In this document: piece after piece, positions 54,593 to 63,825 of the stretch
Numbering within the stretch: the stretch's first letter is position 1
How the letters are laid out: every line of letters begins with the position of its first letter
Assembly: GCA_050737995.1 (NCBI GenBank)
Contig: JBOHYR010000127.1
Location: 1 to 64,000 of the forward strand
Direction: 5' to 3'
DNA length: 64,000 nucleotides
Origin: 66-474 sp050737995
GTDB taxonomy: Bacteria; Pseudomonadota; Gammaproteobacteria; Xanthomonadales; Rhodanobacteraceae
Made by a program: the position numbers and the translations under genes
The notes under the pieces: model-generated
Told to the model about the DNA's origin: nothing
The model's database searches: none
The model's input: only the letters and a program-made list of their open reading frames with translations

Positions 54593-56050
54593 ATGAATCG
54601 CCTGCGCACCTGCTGCCTTGTCTTGTGTCTCGCCCTCGGTTTCGCGCACGCCGCATCCGCGCAAATACCTTCCGTGTGGCGCGAGCAGCAGATCGAAGCG
54701 ATGAACAAATCCGATGCGATCATGAAGCAGGCGCACGATCGCCAGGATCTGCTTGCGCAGTATCAAGTCATGCGCCGCGCCTACGCATCCGACGGACAGC
54801 CCGCATTTCGTGCGATCTTCGGCCAATACCTGTCCTGGTACCAGAGTTTCATCGGCGACTACAAGGATGCCGAGTTGAGCTTTTCCATCGACCAGAAACC
54901 CCTGCCCGGCGACGCGCCATCGCCACTCAGCGAGCCCGGCTGGCATCCGGTTCCGGCGCTGAATTACATCCCGCAACTGGCGAAGAACCGTCGCGTGGTG
55001 TTCCTCAACGAAGCGCACAACATTGCGTTGACGCGCACCCTGACCGTGCGTTTATTGAAGCCACTGCGCGAAGAAGGTTTCAATGTCTTCGCGGTGGAAA
55101 CCCTGTACCAGTCCGACATCGCTGCCCTGAACAAACGTGGCTATCCAACCGCCGCCAGTGGCTTCTACACCCGCGAACCGATCTACGCGGAAATGGTGCG
55201 TACCGCGTTGAAGCTGGGCTACAAGGTCATCGCCTATGAGGCAGATGCCGAACACACAGGCAATGCGCGCGAGGCGCAACAGGCGGAAAACCTGTGGAAG
55301 GCCCTGAAAAACGACCCGAAGGCGCGACTGGTCGTCAATGCCGGTTACGCGCACATCCAGAAGACCGGTCAGTTCCTCGGAGCGCAATCGATGGCCGAGC
55401 ATTTCATCAAGGATAGCGGCATCAAACCGCTTTCCGTGGAGCAGACCATCCTGATTCCGCATCAAAACCGTTCGATGGACCACCCCGATTACGATGCGAT
55501 CGTCGACGCCGTGCACCCGAAGCAGCCCATTGTTTTCGTCGACAAGAATGGCAAGCCGTGGTCGCTACGTCCGGGCTACGACGTCAGCGTTATTTTTCCG
55601 GAGGAGCATTTCGTGTACGGCCGCCCGACCTGGGCTGGCTTGTGGGGTGCACGTATTCCGGTCGTCGTCAACGGTGACGTCTGCCAGAAGCGTTACCCGT
55701 GCATGGTTGCTGCGCGTTACGCGGACGAAGGCGACGATGCGATCGCCGCCGACCGCATGGTGCTCGACCCTGTGCCGCTGATGACCATCGACGACATCAA
55801 GATCACCAATGGGAACTACAGCACTCCGATCGGACAGTTGTATCTGCGCCCCGATCATCGCTATCGGTTGACCGTGAGCGACGAAGGCGGGCACCGCCTC
55901 GGCAACAGCATGATCAACGTCAAGGCAGTCGCCGACCCACCCACCGCTGCGATTGCGGGCAAGCAAGACGTCGATTCCGAATGCAGCTCCGTCGCCGCCG
56001 CGCAACCCGCCGTCGAATCCGTCTCCTGCACAACCATCGACAAGCCATGA
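54593..56050 (+). CDS. Exported protein of unknown function with a NEAHN motif
   Basis: I cannot assign a function. It has 485 residues with a signal peptide (TCCLVLCLALGFAHAASA), a helical region to about residue 120, then RRVVFLNEAHNIALTRTLTVRLLKPLREEGFNVFAVETLY, which recalls the ExH segment of TraB/PrgY, ChaN or erythromycin-esterase-like folds. The C-terminal 130 residues look like a beta domain and end in a Cys- and Ala-rich tail. Its stop overlaps the RidA-type gene by 4 nt, so the two are coupled. Confidence 0.7.
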   Translation: MNRLRTCCLVLCLALGFAHAASAQIPSVWREQQIEAMNKSDAIMKQAHDRQDLLAQYQVMRRAYASDGQPAFRAIFGQYLSWYQSFIGDYKDAELSFSIDQKPLPGDAPSPLSEPGWHPVPALNYIPQLAKNRRVVFLNEAHNIALTRTLTVRLLKPLREEGFNVFAVETLYQSDIAALNKRGYPTAASGFYTREPIYAEMVRTALKLGYKVIAYEADAEHTGNAREAQQAENLWKALKNDPKARLVVNAGYAHIQKTGQFLGAQSMAEHFIKDSGIKPLSVEQTILIPHQNRSMDHPDYDAIVDAVHPKQPIVFVDKNGKPWSLRPGYDVSVIFPEEHFVYGRPTWAGLWGARIPVVVNGDVCQKRYPCMVAARYADEGDDAIAADRMVLDPVPLMTIDDIKITNGNYSTPIGQLYLRPDHRYRLTVSDEGGHRLGNSMINVKAVADPPTAAIAGKQDVDSECSSVAAAQPAVESVSCTTIDKP

Positions 56051-56472
56051 ATCAAGTCATCCGAACCGAGGCCGCCCCGCAGCCAGTTGGCGCATATCCG
56101 CACGCACGTCGAGTCGGTGATTTGCTCTTCATGTCCGGGATTGGCCCGCGCACACCCGGCAGCGACGCGATCCCCGGCAACGTTCATGACGCCGAAGGCA
56201 ACCTCATAGATCACGACATTGCAGCGCAAACACGGCAGGTATTCGCCAACGTGCGTGCAGTGCTGGAGGCGGGCGGCGCTCGCTGGGAGGATCTGGTGGA
56301 CATCACCGTCTTCCTCACCGACATGACGGGCGACTTCAATCGGTACAACGCAGTCTGGAAAGAGTTCTTCCCCGATCCTGCAGGGGCGCCGTGCCGCACC
56401 ACGCTCGGTATCACCGCGCTGCCGACACCGATCGCTATCGAGCTTAAATGCACGGCGCGCATGAGCACATAG
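56047..56472 (+). CDS. RidA-family protein, probably 2-aminomuconate deaminase
   Basis: A 141-residue YjgF/RidA-fold protein. The sequence APQPVGAYPHARRVGDLLFMSGIGPRTPGSDAIPGN and the end PCRTTLGITALPTPIAIELKCTA resemble the 2-aminomuconate deaminases (AmnD/NbaF) more than ordinary RidA, which has a different IGPY/QIP start. These enzymes convert 2-aminomuconate to 4-oxalocrotonate in the 3-hydroxyanthranilate and 2-nitrobenzoate routes. The aldehyde dehydrogenase upstream would make its substrate. It overlaps the unknown exported gene by 4 nt. Confidence 0.85.
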   Translation: MNQVIRTEAAPQPVGAYPHARRVGDLLFMSGIGPRTPGSDAIPGNVHDAEGNLIDHDIAAQTRQVFANVRAVLEAGGARWEDLVDITVFLTDMTGDFNRYNAVWKEFFPDPAGAPCRTTLGITALPTPIAIELKCTARMST

Positions 56473-56613
56473 GCGAACCAGGGCGTGCACGAATACGGCG
56501 CATGTAGCCGCGTGGTCTACGGGCGCTAGGCTTGCGTCTGCATTGACGATCGCCGCGCCGGGCGTGAGCCGGCGCCACGCGGGTTAGAATGGACGTTTTG
56601 CCGGCGTCCCGAC

Positions 56614-57801
56614 ATGAGCATACTGACCCGTTCCGAATGGAAGACATCGCTGGCCCTGTCCAGCGTCGTCGCCCTGCGCATGTTCGGGTTGTTCCTGATC
56701 CTGCCCGTTTTCACGGTGTATGCCAAACGGCTGCCGGGTGCGGCAAACGCATTGTGGCTGGTGGGTCTTGCAATCGGCATCTACGGTTTCACCCAGATGT
56801 TGCTGCAGATACCGATGGGGTATCTGTCCGATCACATCGGCCGACGTCCCGCGATCACTCTGGGCCTGCTGGTATTCGCCGCCGGCAGCGTGGTGGCCGC
56901 GCTGGCCCACGGTTTGAATGGCATCGTGATCGGCCGCGCCCTGCAAGGTGCCGGCGCGGTATCCGGCGCCAGTCAGGCGCTGGCTGCCGATCATTCCCAC
57001 GACGACAACCGCAGCAAGGTGATGGGTATTATCGGTATCGGCATTGGCCTGGCGTTCGTGCTGTCGATGATCCTGAGCGCGCCCCTGGCTGCCGTCTACG
57101 GACTGCAAGGTATGTTCGGGCTCACGGCCATCTTGGCCGTGTGCGCGATCATCCTGCTGTGGTGGGTGGTCCCGTCACCGCAAAAGCGCGGGACGAGTGC
57201 CGTACCCGTGTCGCAAATGTTGCGCATGGTCGCCAACCCCCGCCTGCTGGTCCTCAACGGATCGGTGTTCTGCATGCACGGCCTGATGACCGCCTGTTTC
57301 GTTGCGATGCCGATGCTGCTGATGCGCGACGCACACATCAGCCTGCACGACCAGTGGGTCATCTACCTGCCGGTTATGCTGGCTTCGGCAATTGTCATGG
57401 GCGGCCTGTTGCGGCATGTCCAGAGCCTTTCCGCCTCGATGAGTCTGGTGCTCGCTTGCGCCTTGACGCTGCTGCTTGCGATGCTGGCCTTTGCCGGCGG
57501 CAGTCACGGCGCTTGGCTGATCTGGATCGGCGCGCTGTTGTTCTTCAGCGCCTTCAACCTGCTGGAAGCAACCCTGCCCGGCATGGTGTCGCGTCTGGCG
57601 CCTACGGACCTTCGCGGCGCGGCACTGGGCGCCTACGCAAGCTGTCAATTCGCCGGCGCCGGGGTCGGTGGCGTACTGGGCGGCATTGGCCTGCAGTACC
57701 TCGGCCTGTCCGGGTTATTCGTCGCCGCGACAGTCATCGCCCTGTTTTGGTTGCTGTTGCTGGGTGGCGGCAGGCGACTGGTTTTGGTCGCCCCAAGGTA
57801 G
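56614..57801 (+). CDS. MFS transporter (YajR-like)
   Basis: A 395-residue major facilitator with 12 TM helices. Motif A is GYLSDHIGRRPAITLG and the N-terminal WKTSLALSSVVALRMFGLFLILPVF is typical of the YajR-type group. It lacks the C-terminal soluble domain of E. coli YajR. A good -10 (TAGAAT near 56585) precedes the start. The substrate is unknown. Confidence 0.9.
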   Translation: MSILTRSEWKTSLALSSVVALRMFGLFLILPVFTVYAKRLPGAANALWLVGLAIGIYGFTQMLLQIPMGYLSDHIGRRPAITLGLLVFAAGSVVAALAHGLNGIVIGRALQGAGAVSGASQALAADHSHDDNRSKVMGIIGIGIGLAFVLSMILSAPLAAVYGLQGMFGLTAILAVCAIILLWWVVPSPQKRGTSAVPVSQMLRMVANPRLLVLNGSVFCMHGLMTACFVAMPMLLMRDAHISLHDQWVIYLPVMLASAIVMGGLLRHVQSLSASMSLVLACALTLLLAMLAFAGGSHGAWLIWIGALLFFSAFNLLEATLPGMVSRLAPTDLRGAALGAYASCQFAGAGVGGVLGGIGLQYLGLSGLFVAATVIALFWLLLLGGGRRLVLVAPR

Positions 57802-57908
57802 CGGAACGCTCGGGTCGTACGAATACGCTCAGCGAAGCGCTGGGCTTCAGGATTTTACCGGACCGATTCTGAGACGTGCTTCGAGGACACGCTGCACGCC
57901 AACGTACA

Positions 57909-58295
57909 TCAAGCCAGAGTCGATTCGAACGCGGCCAACATCACGCCGAGCACCATCACCAGCACACCAAACGCGAACCAACGCACCGTGATCCGGTACG
58001 TTGCCGGATCGACATCCTCCAGCCGCAACGAACGGAACAATGCGACCAGCTGCAACAGCAGGGAAACGGCCATCAAGCTCATCGAGAAGATCGAATACCA
58101 ACGCCACGAACCCGTGGCCTCGAAACCCCAATATCGCAGGAAAGCCAGAGAAAATCCGATGAACACCGTTATCGCGGTGATGATGCCTGGTCGATAGCCC
58201 CAGGGCACCGTGGCGACCGGGATTTCCTGCCGTGGCGACACCGACGCGCTTTGCGCCGCCGAAACCGCCTCCTCGCGGGCAGCAGACTGGCTCAC
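57909..58295 (-). CDS. Small integral membrane protein, unknown
   Basis: A 128-residue protein with a polar N-terminus of about 30 residues and three hydrophobic segments (GIITAITVFIGFSLAFLRYWGF, WYSIFSMSLMAVSLLLQLVALF and FAFGVLVMVLGVMLAAF). No known domain is recognised. Its start overlaps the hutG stop by 4 nt, so it is translated from the same message. Confidence 0.7.
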   Translation of the reverse strand: MSQSAAREEAVSAAQSASVSPRQEIPVATVPWGYRPGIITAITVFIGFSLAFLRYWGFEATGSWRWYSIFSMSLMAVSLLLQLVALFRSLRLEDVDPATYRITVRWFAFGVLVMVLGVMLAAFESTLA

Positions 58296-59104
58296 GATGG
58301 ATCACTATCCCCGGCGACGTGCGCAAGGCACTCCTCCAGCAAGGCTTGGATGACAGCCCGGACGGGCGCGGCGCGGTCAGGCCGATACTCGAAGGTTTCC
58401 TCGTCCATGTAGGTGTACTGGGCAATCTCGAGTTGCACCGCCTCGACGCCCGTGTCGGGACGGCCGTAGTGTCGGGTGATGTAGCCACCCTTGAAGCGGC
58501 CGTTTACGACGTGACTGTAAGGTTTGCCTGCTGCGTGTTCGCGCAATACATCGGCCAGCCGTTCCTGCAGCGCCCGCGAGCAGCTCGCACCTCCCGCTGT
58601 ACCGAGATTGAAATCGGGCAATTGTCCGTCGAAGAACATCGGCACACGGCTCCTGATCGAATGACCATCCCAGAGCACCACGCGTGGATGTCGTTGTCGC
58701 ATGCGTGCCAGTTCGGCCAGCAGGGCATCGTGATAAGGCTGCCAGTACATCTCCCGGCGCAGAGCGACCTCCCTGGTGCCGGGTTCTTCGCCATCGCGGT
58801 AGATCGGGTCGCCCGAGAACGTGGTGACAGGCACCAGCGAGGTTTCGCTGTGACCCGGGTAGAGCGCCAGGCCTTCGGGGTCGCGGTTGAGGTCCGCAAC
58901 GTAACGCGACCGGCGCGGCACGATCACCGACGCGCCCATTTCGACCGCGAAATCGTACAACTTGCCGACGTGCCAGTCGGTATCCGGCACCGTTCGACCC
59001 ACCGCGGTCGTGCGCGCAGCGATGATTGACGGCAACTCCGTGCCGTCGTGCGGCAGGCTCACCAGCAGCGGGGCAGTGCCCTCTTGTAGGGTATATTCCT
59101 GCAT
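58292..59104 (-). CDS. hutG: N-formylglutamate deformylase HutG
   Basis: A 270-residue zinc amidohydrolase that releases formate from N-formylglutamate, the last step of one histidine route. Key segments are APLLVSLPHDGTELP, VPDTDWHVGKLYDF, RRSRYVADLNRDPEG, VVLWDGHSIRS and GGYITRHYGRP. No hutH, hutU or hutI is adjacent. It is divergent from the glucan synthase gene over 129 bp. Confidence 0.92.
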   Translation of the reverse strand: MQEYTLQEGTAPLLVSLPHDGTELPSIIAARTTAVGRTVPDTDWHVGKLYDFAVEMGASVIVPRRSRYVADLNRDPEGLALYPGHSETSLVPVTTFSGDPIYRDGEEPGTREVALRREMYWQPYHDALLAELARMRQRHPRVVLWDGHSIRSRVPMFFDGQLPDFNLGTAGGASCSRALQERLADVLREHAAGKPYSHVVNGRFKGGYITRHYGRPDTGVEAVQLEIAQYTYMDEETFEYRPDRAAPVRAVIQALLEECLAHVAGDSDPS

Positions 59105-59233
59105 TTTTCGATTTTAGCGGCAAACAGCGATCGTGATCCAGGACCGCGAATCTACGCCGGATTTGCAAAATCTTCAGGCGCCCACCCTTAACCTTGCGCG
59201 GTTTGTCCCGCAGCGATCCAACCGGGAGGATCC

Positions 59234-61924
59234 TTGAATCATTCGGCCGCCCTCGACGTGCGCCCGCGTCGCGCAGGCGCCTTCCTTTCGGCGCTGCTGC
59301 TGGCTTTGCTGGTGGCCGTGCTGAACTTCGCGCTGTGGGCAATCGCCGACCGTCCGACCAGCGTGGTGCCATGGAATGGGCAAGTCGCCGGTTTCGCATA
59401 CAGCCCGTTCCAGCGCTATCAGAGCCCGCTCGCGGGCAATTTTCCAACCGACAAGGAAGTCAATGCCGACCTCGCACTGATGGCGAAACACACCCATCGC
59501 GTCCGCGTGTATTCGGTGCTCCAGTACCCCGAGATCCCGCGGCTGGCCATGAAATATCACCTCGACGTGATGGCTGGCGCGTGGCTTGACCGCCGCACCA
59601 GCAACAACGAGCGCGAAATCAACGCACTGATCGCGCAGGCGCGGCGCTGGCCGGACATCAAGCGTGTCGAGGTCGGCAACGAGGTGTTGCTGGACAACAA
59701 CATGACGCCCGAGAAACTGATGGCCTACATCGACCGTGTGCGCGCCGCGGTCCGCCAGCCCGTTTCGACTGCCGAACCCTGGCACATCTGGGAGAGATAC
59801 CCAGAGCTCGCGCAACACGTCGATTTCATCACCGTGCACCTGCTGCCTTACTGGGAGAAGGTGCCGCGCAAGGACGCGATCGGCGACGTGCTGATGCGCT
59901 ATCAGCACCTGCAGCAGCTATTCCCGAACAAGCATATCGTGATCGGCGAGGTCGGCTGGCCGTCCAATGGCGATCGTTTCGGATACGCCAAGCCATCGAC
60001 CGCCAACGAGGCGATCTTCCTGCGCGAGTGGTTCAATGTCGCACGCGCCCGGCACCTCGACTACTACATCATGGAGGCCATCGACCAGCCGTGGAAGGAA
60101 GGCCTGGGTGAAGGTCGAACCGGCGCATACTGGGGGGTGTTCAACTCCGCGCGGCAATTGAAGTTTCCGATGACCGGCCCGGTGCTGGAAGACTCGACCT
60201 GGCCTTGGAAGGCGCTGGCTTCAGGGTTGCTCGCGTTGCTGCCCATGTTCTGGTTTGCGTGGCGGTTCGCGCGATTCAAGCTGGCCGGGCGCTTCTTGTA
60301 CCTCGCGCTGATCCAGCTTGCCGCGGCGTTGGTCGTCTGGTCGGTGACCGTGCCATTCCAGTTTTACCTCGATGTCGTCGACTGGGGCATGTTGATCATC
60401 CTGTTCCCGGCGCAGTTGGCGATCCTCGCAATCCTGTTGATCAACGGGTTCGAGTTCGTCGAAGTTTTGTGGCACAGGAAATGGCTCAGGCATTTCGGCT
60501 TGCTCAAGCCCGATCCGCCTGGCGTGCAACCCTTCGTGTCCATTCACCTCGCCTGCTGCAACGAACCACCTGAAATGGTGATCGCGACGCTGGACTCACT
60601 CGCCGCCCTCGATTATCAGAACTTCGAAGTGCTGGTGATCGACAACAACACCAAGCACGAGGAAGTATGGAAACCCCTCGAGGCGTATTGCGAACTACTC
60701 GGCGAACGCTTCCGCTTCTTTCACCTGGACCCGTGGCCCGGCTTCAAGGCCGGCGCGCTCAACCACGGCTTGAAGCAAACCGACTCGCGCGCCGACATCA
60801 TCGCTGTGGTCGATGCCGATTATGTCGTGCGCGGGGACTGGCTCGCAGCATTGACAGGCTATTTCCACGACCGCAACGTCGCGGTGGTGCAATGCCCGCA
60901 GGCACACCGCGATTTCATGACCAATGCGTTCCGGCGCATGACCAACTGGGAGTTCGACGGCTTCTTCCGGATCGGAATGCACCACCGCAACGAGCGCAAC
61001 GCGATCATCCAGCACGGCACCATGACGATGGTGCGCCGGGTGGCACTGGAAGGCACGGGCGGCTGGTCGGAATGGACGATCTGCGAGGATGCTGAACTCG
61101 GATTGCGCTTGATGCACGCGGGTTACGAGACGGTGTACGTCGACGAGCTGATGGGCAAGGGACTGACTCCGGCCGACTTTCGCGCCTACAAGAGCCAACG
61201 CTATCGCTGGGCATTCGGCGCGATGCAGATATTGAAGGGCCGCTGGAACTGGATGGTCCGCAAGGGCCCGCTCTCGGCCGGCCAGCGCTTCCACTTCCTG
61301 ACCGGCTGGTTCTCGTGGTTCGCCGATGCGCTGCACATGATCTTCACGCTGATGGCGCTCGGCTGGACCGCCGGCATGCTGCTTGCGCCCAAGATCTTCA
61401 GCCTGCCCATGCGGTTGTTCCTGATCCCGGTCATGGGATTCTTCGTCGCCAAGGTGCTGTTCGGCATCGTGTTGTACCGCTCTCGGGTACCGTGTGGCTG
61501 GCGCGACACGCTGATGGCGTCGATCGCCAGCATGGGACTGTCCCACGCGATCGCGCGCGGCATCTGGATGGGCCTCATCAAACAGAAAACCGACTTCATA
61601 CGCACCGCCAAAAGCCGCCGCCTCTCCGGTGGCGCCGCGGGCGCGCTCGGCCCGGTGCGCGAGGAACTGATGATGTCGCTGGCGCTGATACTCGCCATCA
61701 TCGGCATGGCGATCAACTTCGGCTCGCACTATATCGAGGGCGAATTGTGGATGGTCATCCTCGGTGCGCAGGCCGTTCCGTATCTGTCTGCGCTGGTCGG
61801 CGCAATGGTTGCGCACTACTCACGCGAACGACCCGTCGAGACGCACCAGGCTCAAACAGCGCCACCACGCGAGGCTCCTGCCCGCACTCCGGAAGTGGTA
61901 CAGGCCCGGACCGCGGCCGGCTAG
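59234..61924 (+). CDS. GH17-GT2 fusion, probable beta-glucan synthase/transglycosylase
   Basis: An 896-residue inner-membrane enzyme. After one TM comes a GH17-like domain (about 48-330) with both expected glutamates, E150 in EVGNEV and E239 in VIGEVGWPS. Further TMs lead to a family 2 glycosyltransferase domain (about 435-670) with VVDADYVV, CEDAELG and the QRYRW motif of processive synthases, then four or five C-terminal TMs. It resembles NdvB-type beta-1,3-glucan synthases. The start is a TTG with GGGAGGA 3 nt upstream. The product may be a periplasmic or cyclic glucan. Confidence 0.9.
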   Translation: MNHSAALDVRPRRAGAFLSALLLALLVAVLNFALWAIADRPTSVVPWNGQVAGFAYSPFQRYQSPLAGNFPTDKEVNADLALMAKHTHRVRVYSVLQYPEIPRLAMKYHLDVMAGAWLDRRTSNNEREINALIAQARRWPDIKRVEVGNEVLLDNNMTPEKLMAYIDRVRAAVRQPVSTAEPWHIWERYPELAQHVDFITVHLLPYWEKVPRKDAIGDVLMRYQHLQQLFPNKHIVIGEVGWPSNGDRFGYAKPSTANEAIFLREWFNVARARHLDYYIMEAIDQPWKEGLGEGRTGAYWGVFNSARQLKFPMTGPVLEDSTWPWKALASGLLALLPMFWFAWRFARFKLAGRFLYLALIQLAAALVVWSVTVPFQFYLDVVDWGMLIILFPAQLAILAILLINGFEFVEVLWHRKWLRHFGLLKPDPPGVQPFVSIHLACCNEPPEMVIATLDSLAALDYQNFEVLVIDNNTKHEEVWKPLEAYCELLGERFRFFHLDPWPGFKAGALNHGLKQTDSRADIIAVVDADYVVRGDWLAALTGYFHDRNVAVVQCPQAHRDFMTNAFRRMTNWEFDGFFRIGMHHRNERNAIIQHGTMTMVRRVALEGTGGWSEWTICEDAELGLRLMHAGYETVYVDELMGKGLTPADFRAYKSQRYRWAFGAMQILKGRWNWMVRKGPLSAGQRFHFLTGWFSWFADALHMIFTLMALGWTAGMLLAPKIFSLPMRLFLIPVMGFFVAKVLFGIVLYRSRVPCGWRDTLMASIASMGLSHAIARGIWMGLIKQKTDFIRTAKSRRLSGGAAGALGPVREELMMSLALILAIIGMAINFGSHYIEGELWMVILGAQAVPYLSALVGAMVAHYSRERPVETHQAQTAPPREAPARTPEVVQARTAAG

Positions 61925-62045
61925 GCTCAGGCATGCCCGCGCAACCTACAGTCTGGCCAAGGCTCTCTTTCGGGGCTGCAATTTCATGGGCTGAAACTCC
62001 AAAGCCACTAAGGCTGGGCGCAGGATGCGCGTATACGGGACGATC

Positions 62046-63818
62046 ATGAGGGAGGTACAACCGGGAAGCGCAATCGCTTTTGTCGCACTGCTCGCGCTCG
62101 CCGCGATACCTGCCGCCCAAGCCGACTCCCTGAAGGTAACCGTTGGCGGCGTCGACCACGAGCTCGCCGACGCAGTTCGGGCCCAGGTGTCCGCAAGCCA
62201 GTACGTCGGCCGCAAGGACGTGAGCGCCACACAGGCGCGCGCACTCGCGGATGACGCGACCCGCGAGGCCGCGACGGCGCTGCAACCCTACGGTTACTAC
62301 AACGCGACTGCCGAAAGCAAATTGACCCATCAGGGCACTGCGTGGACGTTGCATCTGGAGGTTACGCCGGGCCCCGCGACGAAAGTTTCCGCGCTCGATG
62401 TGCAAGTCCCGGATGTCGCGCTGAAATTGCCGCCCGTGCGACACGCTGTGCATGCATTCCATCCACGCGTGGGCGAGCAGATGAACGACGCGACGTACGA
62501 GGCATCCAAGGGCGCCATCGGCACGGCACTGTTGGAAAACGGCTGGCTCGATGCCGAGGCAACCGTGCATCGCGTAGATGTCACCCGCGCCACCAACAGC
62601 GCCGCGATCCACTTGCACTACAAGGTTGGCGAGCGCTACAAACTTGGCGACGTCAGTTTCGAGGGCTCGCAATTCAAGTCGGGGTTTTTGCAACGCTACG
62701 TGCCGTGGAAGAGCGGCGACTGGTACTCGCAGGCCGACCTGCTTGCGCTGCAACAGGCGCTGACCGACGCCGACTACTTCTCGATTGTCGACGTTGAACC
62801 CAAGGTAGCCGAGGCGAACAACCATGTGGTCCCGGTAAAAGTCGAAGTTGCACCGGCCAAACGCACCGTGTACACGGCTGGCGTGTTCGTGGGAACAGAC
62901 ACAGGCCCCGGCGTTCGTGCGGGCGCCCGTCGGCGCTGGATCAACCGCAGTGGTCACACCCTCGATACACAAGTGCTGGTTGCGCAACGACTGAAGACCG
63001 CGCAGGTCGTCTATGGCATCCCGCGGGCCGGTCACGACCATGCCAGCTTCAATCTCGGCATTGGCTATCGCGACGAAAACACCGACACATCGCAGTCGCG
63101 CACCTTCTCGATCGCAGCCAACGAAACCCGCGACTGGCACGGCTTCGTGCGCACGCTCGGCGTGCACCTGTTGACCGGCACCTTCACGGTCGGCAATTCC
63201 GGCAACGACAACGTCAATATTCCGGGGATAGAGCGTGGCAGCAGCACACTGATTTACACGGAAATTGGCCTGACGAAAAAAGTCGCGGACAATCCACTGT
63301 TCGTGCGCACGGGTTATTCCGTCAATTTCATCGCGCGTGCCGGCCCGGGCATCGACACGCGTTTCGCGCAGGCGCTGGCCAACGTCAAATGGATCTACGC
63401 ACTGGGACGAAGCAACCGCCTGATAATTCACGGCGAGGCGGGCATCACCAGCGTGGCGGACTTCAGCAAACTGCCTCCGCAACTCCGCTTTTTTGCCGGC
63501 GGCGCCCAGTCGAATCGCGGTTATGCCTACCAGGCCATTGGCCCGCGCAACGCTTACGGGCTCGTGGTGGGCGGCGAGCGCCTGCTGGCCGGTGGCGCCA
63601 CCCTCGAACACTACTTCACCCGCGACTGGGGCATGGCGGCGTTCGTCGATTCCGGCGACGCCTTCAATGGCACCGACTTCCATGCGCAGACCGGTGCCGG
63701 TTTCGGCCTGCGCTGGCGTTCGCCGGTCGGCCTGGTACGCATTGATCTCGGCGTGCCGATCAACAATCCCTACCATCACGGCGTGCAATTGAATATTCTG
63801 ATCGGACCGGACTTCTGA
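62046..63818 (+). CDS. tamA: Translocation and assembly module outer-membrane protein TamA
   Basis: A 590-residue Omp85 protein. A signal peptide (SAIAFVALLALAAIPAAQA) is followed by POTRA domains (SLKVTVGGVDHELADAVRAQVSASQ to about residue 255) and a 16-strand barrel with the lid-lock region FFAGGAQSNRGYAYQAIGPRN. It ends in Phe (LIGPDF), the outer-membrane sorting signal. ATGs at 62046 and 62025 are possible starts. tamB follows after 7 nt. Confidence 0.93.
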   Translation: MREVQPGSAIAFVALLALAAIPAAQADSLKVTVGGVDHELADAVRAQVSASQYVGRKDVSATQARALADDATREAATALQPYGYYNATAESKLTHQGTAWTLHLEVTPGPATKVSALDVQVPDVALKLPPVRHAVHAFHPRVGEQMNDATYEASKGAIGTALLENGWLDAEATVHRVDVTRATNSAAIHLHYKVGERYKLGDVSFEGSQFKSGFLQRYVPWKSGDWYSQADLLALQQALTDADYFSIVDVEPKVAEANNHVVPVKVEVAPAKRTVYTAGVFVGTDTGPGVRAGARRRWINRSGHTLDTQVLVAQRLKTAQVVYGIPRAGHDHASFNLGIGYRDENTDTSQSRTFSIAANETRDWHGFVRTLGVHLLTGTFTVGNSGNDNVNIPGIERGSSTLIYTEIGLTKKVADNPLFVRTGYSVNFIARAGPGIDTRFAQALANVKWIYALGRSNRLIIHGEAGITSVADFSKLPPQLRFFAGGAQSNRGYAYQAIGPRNAYGLVVGGERLLAGGATLEHYFTRDWGMAAFVDSGDAFNGTDFHAQTGAGFGLRWRSPVGLVRIDLGVPINNPYHHGVQLNILIGPDF

Positions 63819-63825
63819 GGCTCAC

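Noticed and set aside
57847..58488. A longer minus-strand frame covering the small membrane protein next to hutG
   Set aside because: It is in a different frame from the hydrophobic protein and has no ribosome-binding site or domain.
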